DNA of 40,000 bases from Prorocentrum cordatum (Eukaryota > Sar > Dinophyceae > Prorocentrales > Prorocentraceae). A program made the translations under genes and the position numbers. Shown here in pieces: positions 39,586 to 40,000 of the stretch. Where the stretch lies: assembly GCA_963575745.1 (NCBI GenBank), contig CAUYUJ010016148.1, positions 148,018-188,017 on the forward strand, in the 5' to 3' direction. How positions within the stretch are numbered: position 1 is the first letter of the stretch; each line of letters opens with the position of its first letter. Below the pieces are notes generated by a model. The model worked only from the letters and a program-made list of their open reading frames with translations. It was not told the DNA's origin and did not search any database.

Positions 39586-40000
39586 GCGAATGGGAGGGAT
39601 GGTGGTGCAGAGGAGAGGATAGCAATTGGATACCAACTCACGCGATGTGCCAATGTGGCACCTCACGGCATCCGAACGATAGCCCCACAAGTAGTCTCAA
39701 TGCACATGGTGCCCATGATACAGCAAGGACTATACATTACAAGGATGGCTTGGCGTCCTGTGTATACGCAACGGGCTGGAGAAATCAGACCAGAGACCGA
39801 GAGGTGTCTACCTTGTTTCCCACATTGGGTGCGATGCAAGGTCCCTCCAACCTGCTTCATGTGTTCGACACGCGCATCATTGGCTCAAAACAGGTTCGGT
39901 GGTCAGCGCCATGGGGCGCTAGCAAATCACGTTCATGGTCGCTACCCTCGCCTGTCTTATTCTCATCGGAACTCCATACGTACCATTTCCACTCCCCCCT
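39586..40000 (+). other. Open frame running off the window, unidentified
   Basis: The frame is free of stops from the TGA at 39583-39585 to the end, about 138 codons, with the first in-frame ATG at 39700. It contains a Cys-rich stretch, CLPCFPHWVRCKVPPTCFMC. Base composition is less repetitive than the rest of region 4. I do not recognise the product; it could be chance or an exon of a gene continuing beyond the window. Confidence 0.25.

Overview
The window looks like nuclear DNA of a GC-rich dinoflagellate. Three things point there. Three near-identical, single-exon genes lie head to tail. Each gene has a degenerate dinoflagellate spliced-leader sequence just upstream. The rest is dense microsatellites, minisatellites and decayed Ty1/copia-type retroelements. 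I cannot fix the species from sequence alone. I saw no rRNA, tRNA, CRISPR array, bacterial operon or bacterial regulatory signal.

Region 1 (about 9-13,660) is a tandem array with a unit of about 4.85 kb. Units 1 and 2 are complete; unit 3 lacks about 785 bp near its 3' end. Each unit carries, in order: a small inverted-repeat element; CCT/TTC and GGA microsatellites; a segment of an interspersed repeat family; a spliced-leader relict; a 416-codon microbial (type 1) rhodopsin gene; a long 3' flank with no recognisable gene; a CT tract; and a repeat rich in GGCCTCTTGGG. Units 1 and 2 end in a GAC microsatellite. The rhodopsins keep the retinal-binding Lys (K395), the proton acceptor Asp (D261) and a carboxylate at the donor position (E272), so a light-driven proton pump is the most likely role. 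They carry an unusual, acidic N-terminal extension of about 185 residues.

Region 2 (about 13,660-21,300) has no credible gene. It holds CTTGG-type repeats, a three-copy tandem repeat, about 600 bp of CCG-rich trinucleotide repeat, and three large minisatellite clusters. These clusters share the same unit family and similar leader and trailer sequences, which suggests a composite repeat module.

Region 3 (about 21,300-34,560) holds two adjacent, same-strand, decayed copia-type retroelements (A and B). The order in each is an N-terminal region, a C-x2-C/C-x2-C zinc-binding segment, integrase, a linker, reverse transcriptase and RNase H. The copies share several inactivating lesions, so they look like a segmental duplication of an already dead element. 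Copy B lacks about 2 kb of the 5' end present in copy A.

Region 4 (about 34,560-40,000) is a mosaic of the same interspersed repeats, CCT microsatellites, a 441-bp element with long imperfect terminal inverted repeats, a 148-bp foldback element with perfect 22-bp arms, and an unidentified open frame running off the end of the window. The only genes I think may be functional are the three rhodopsin copies.
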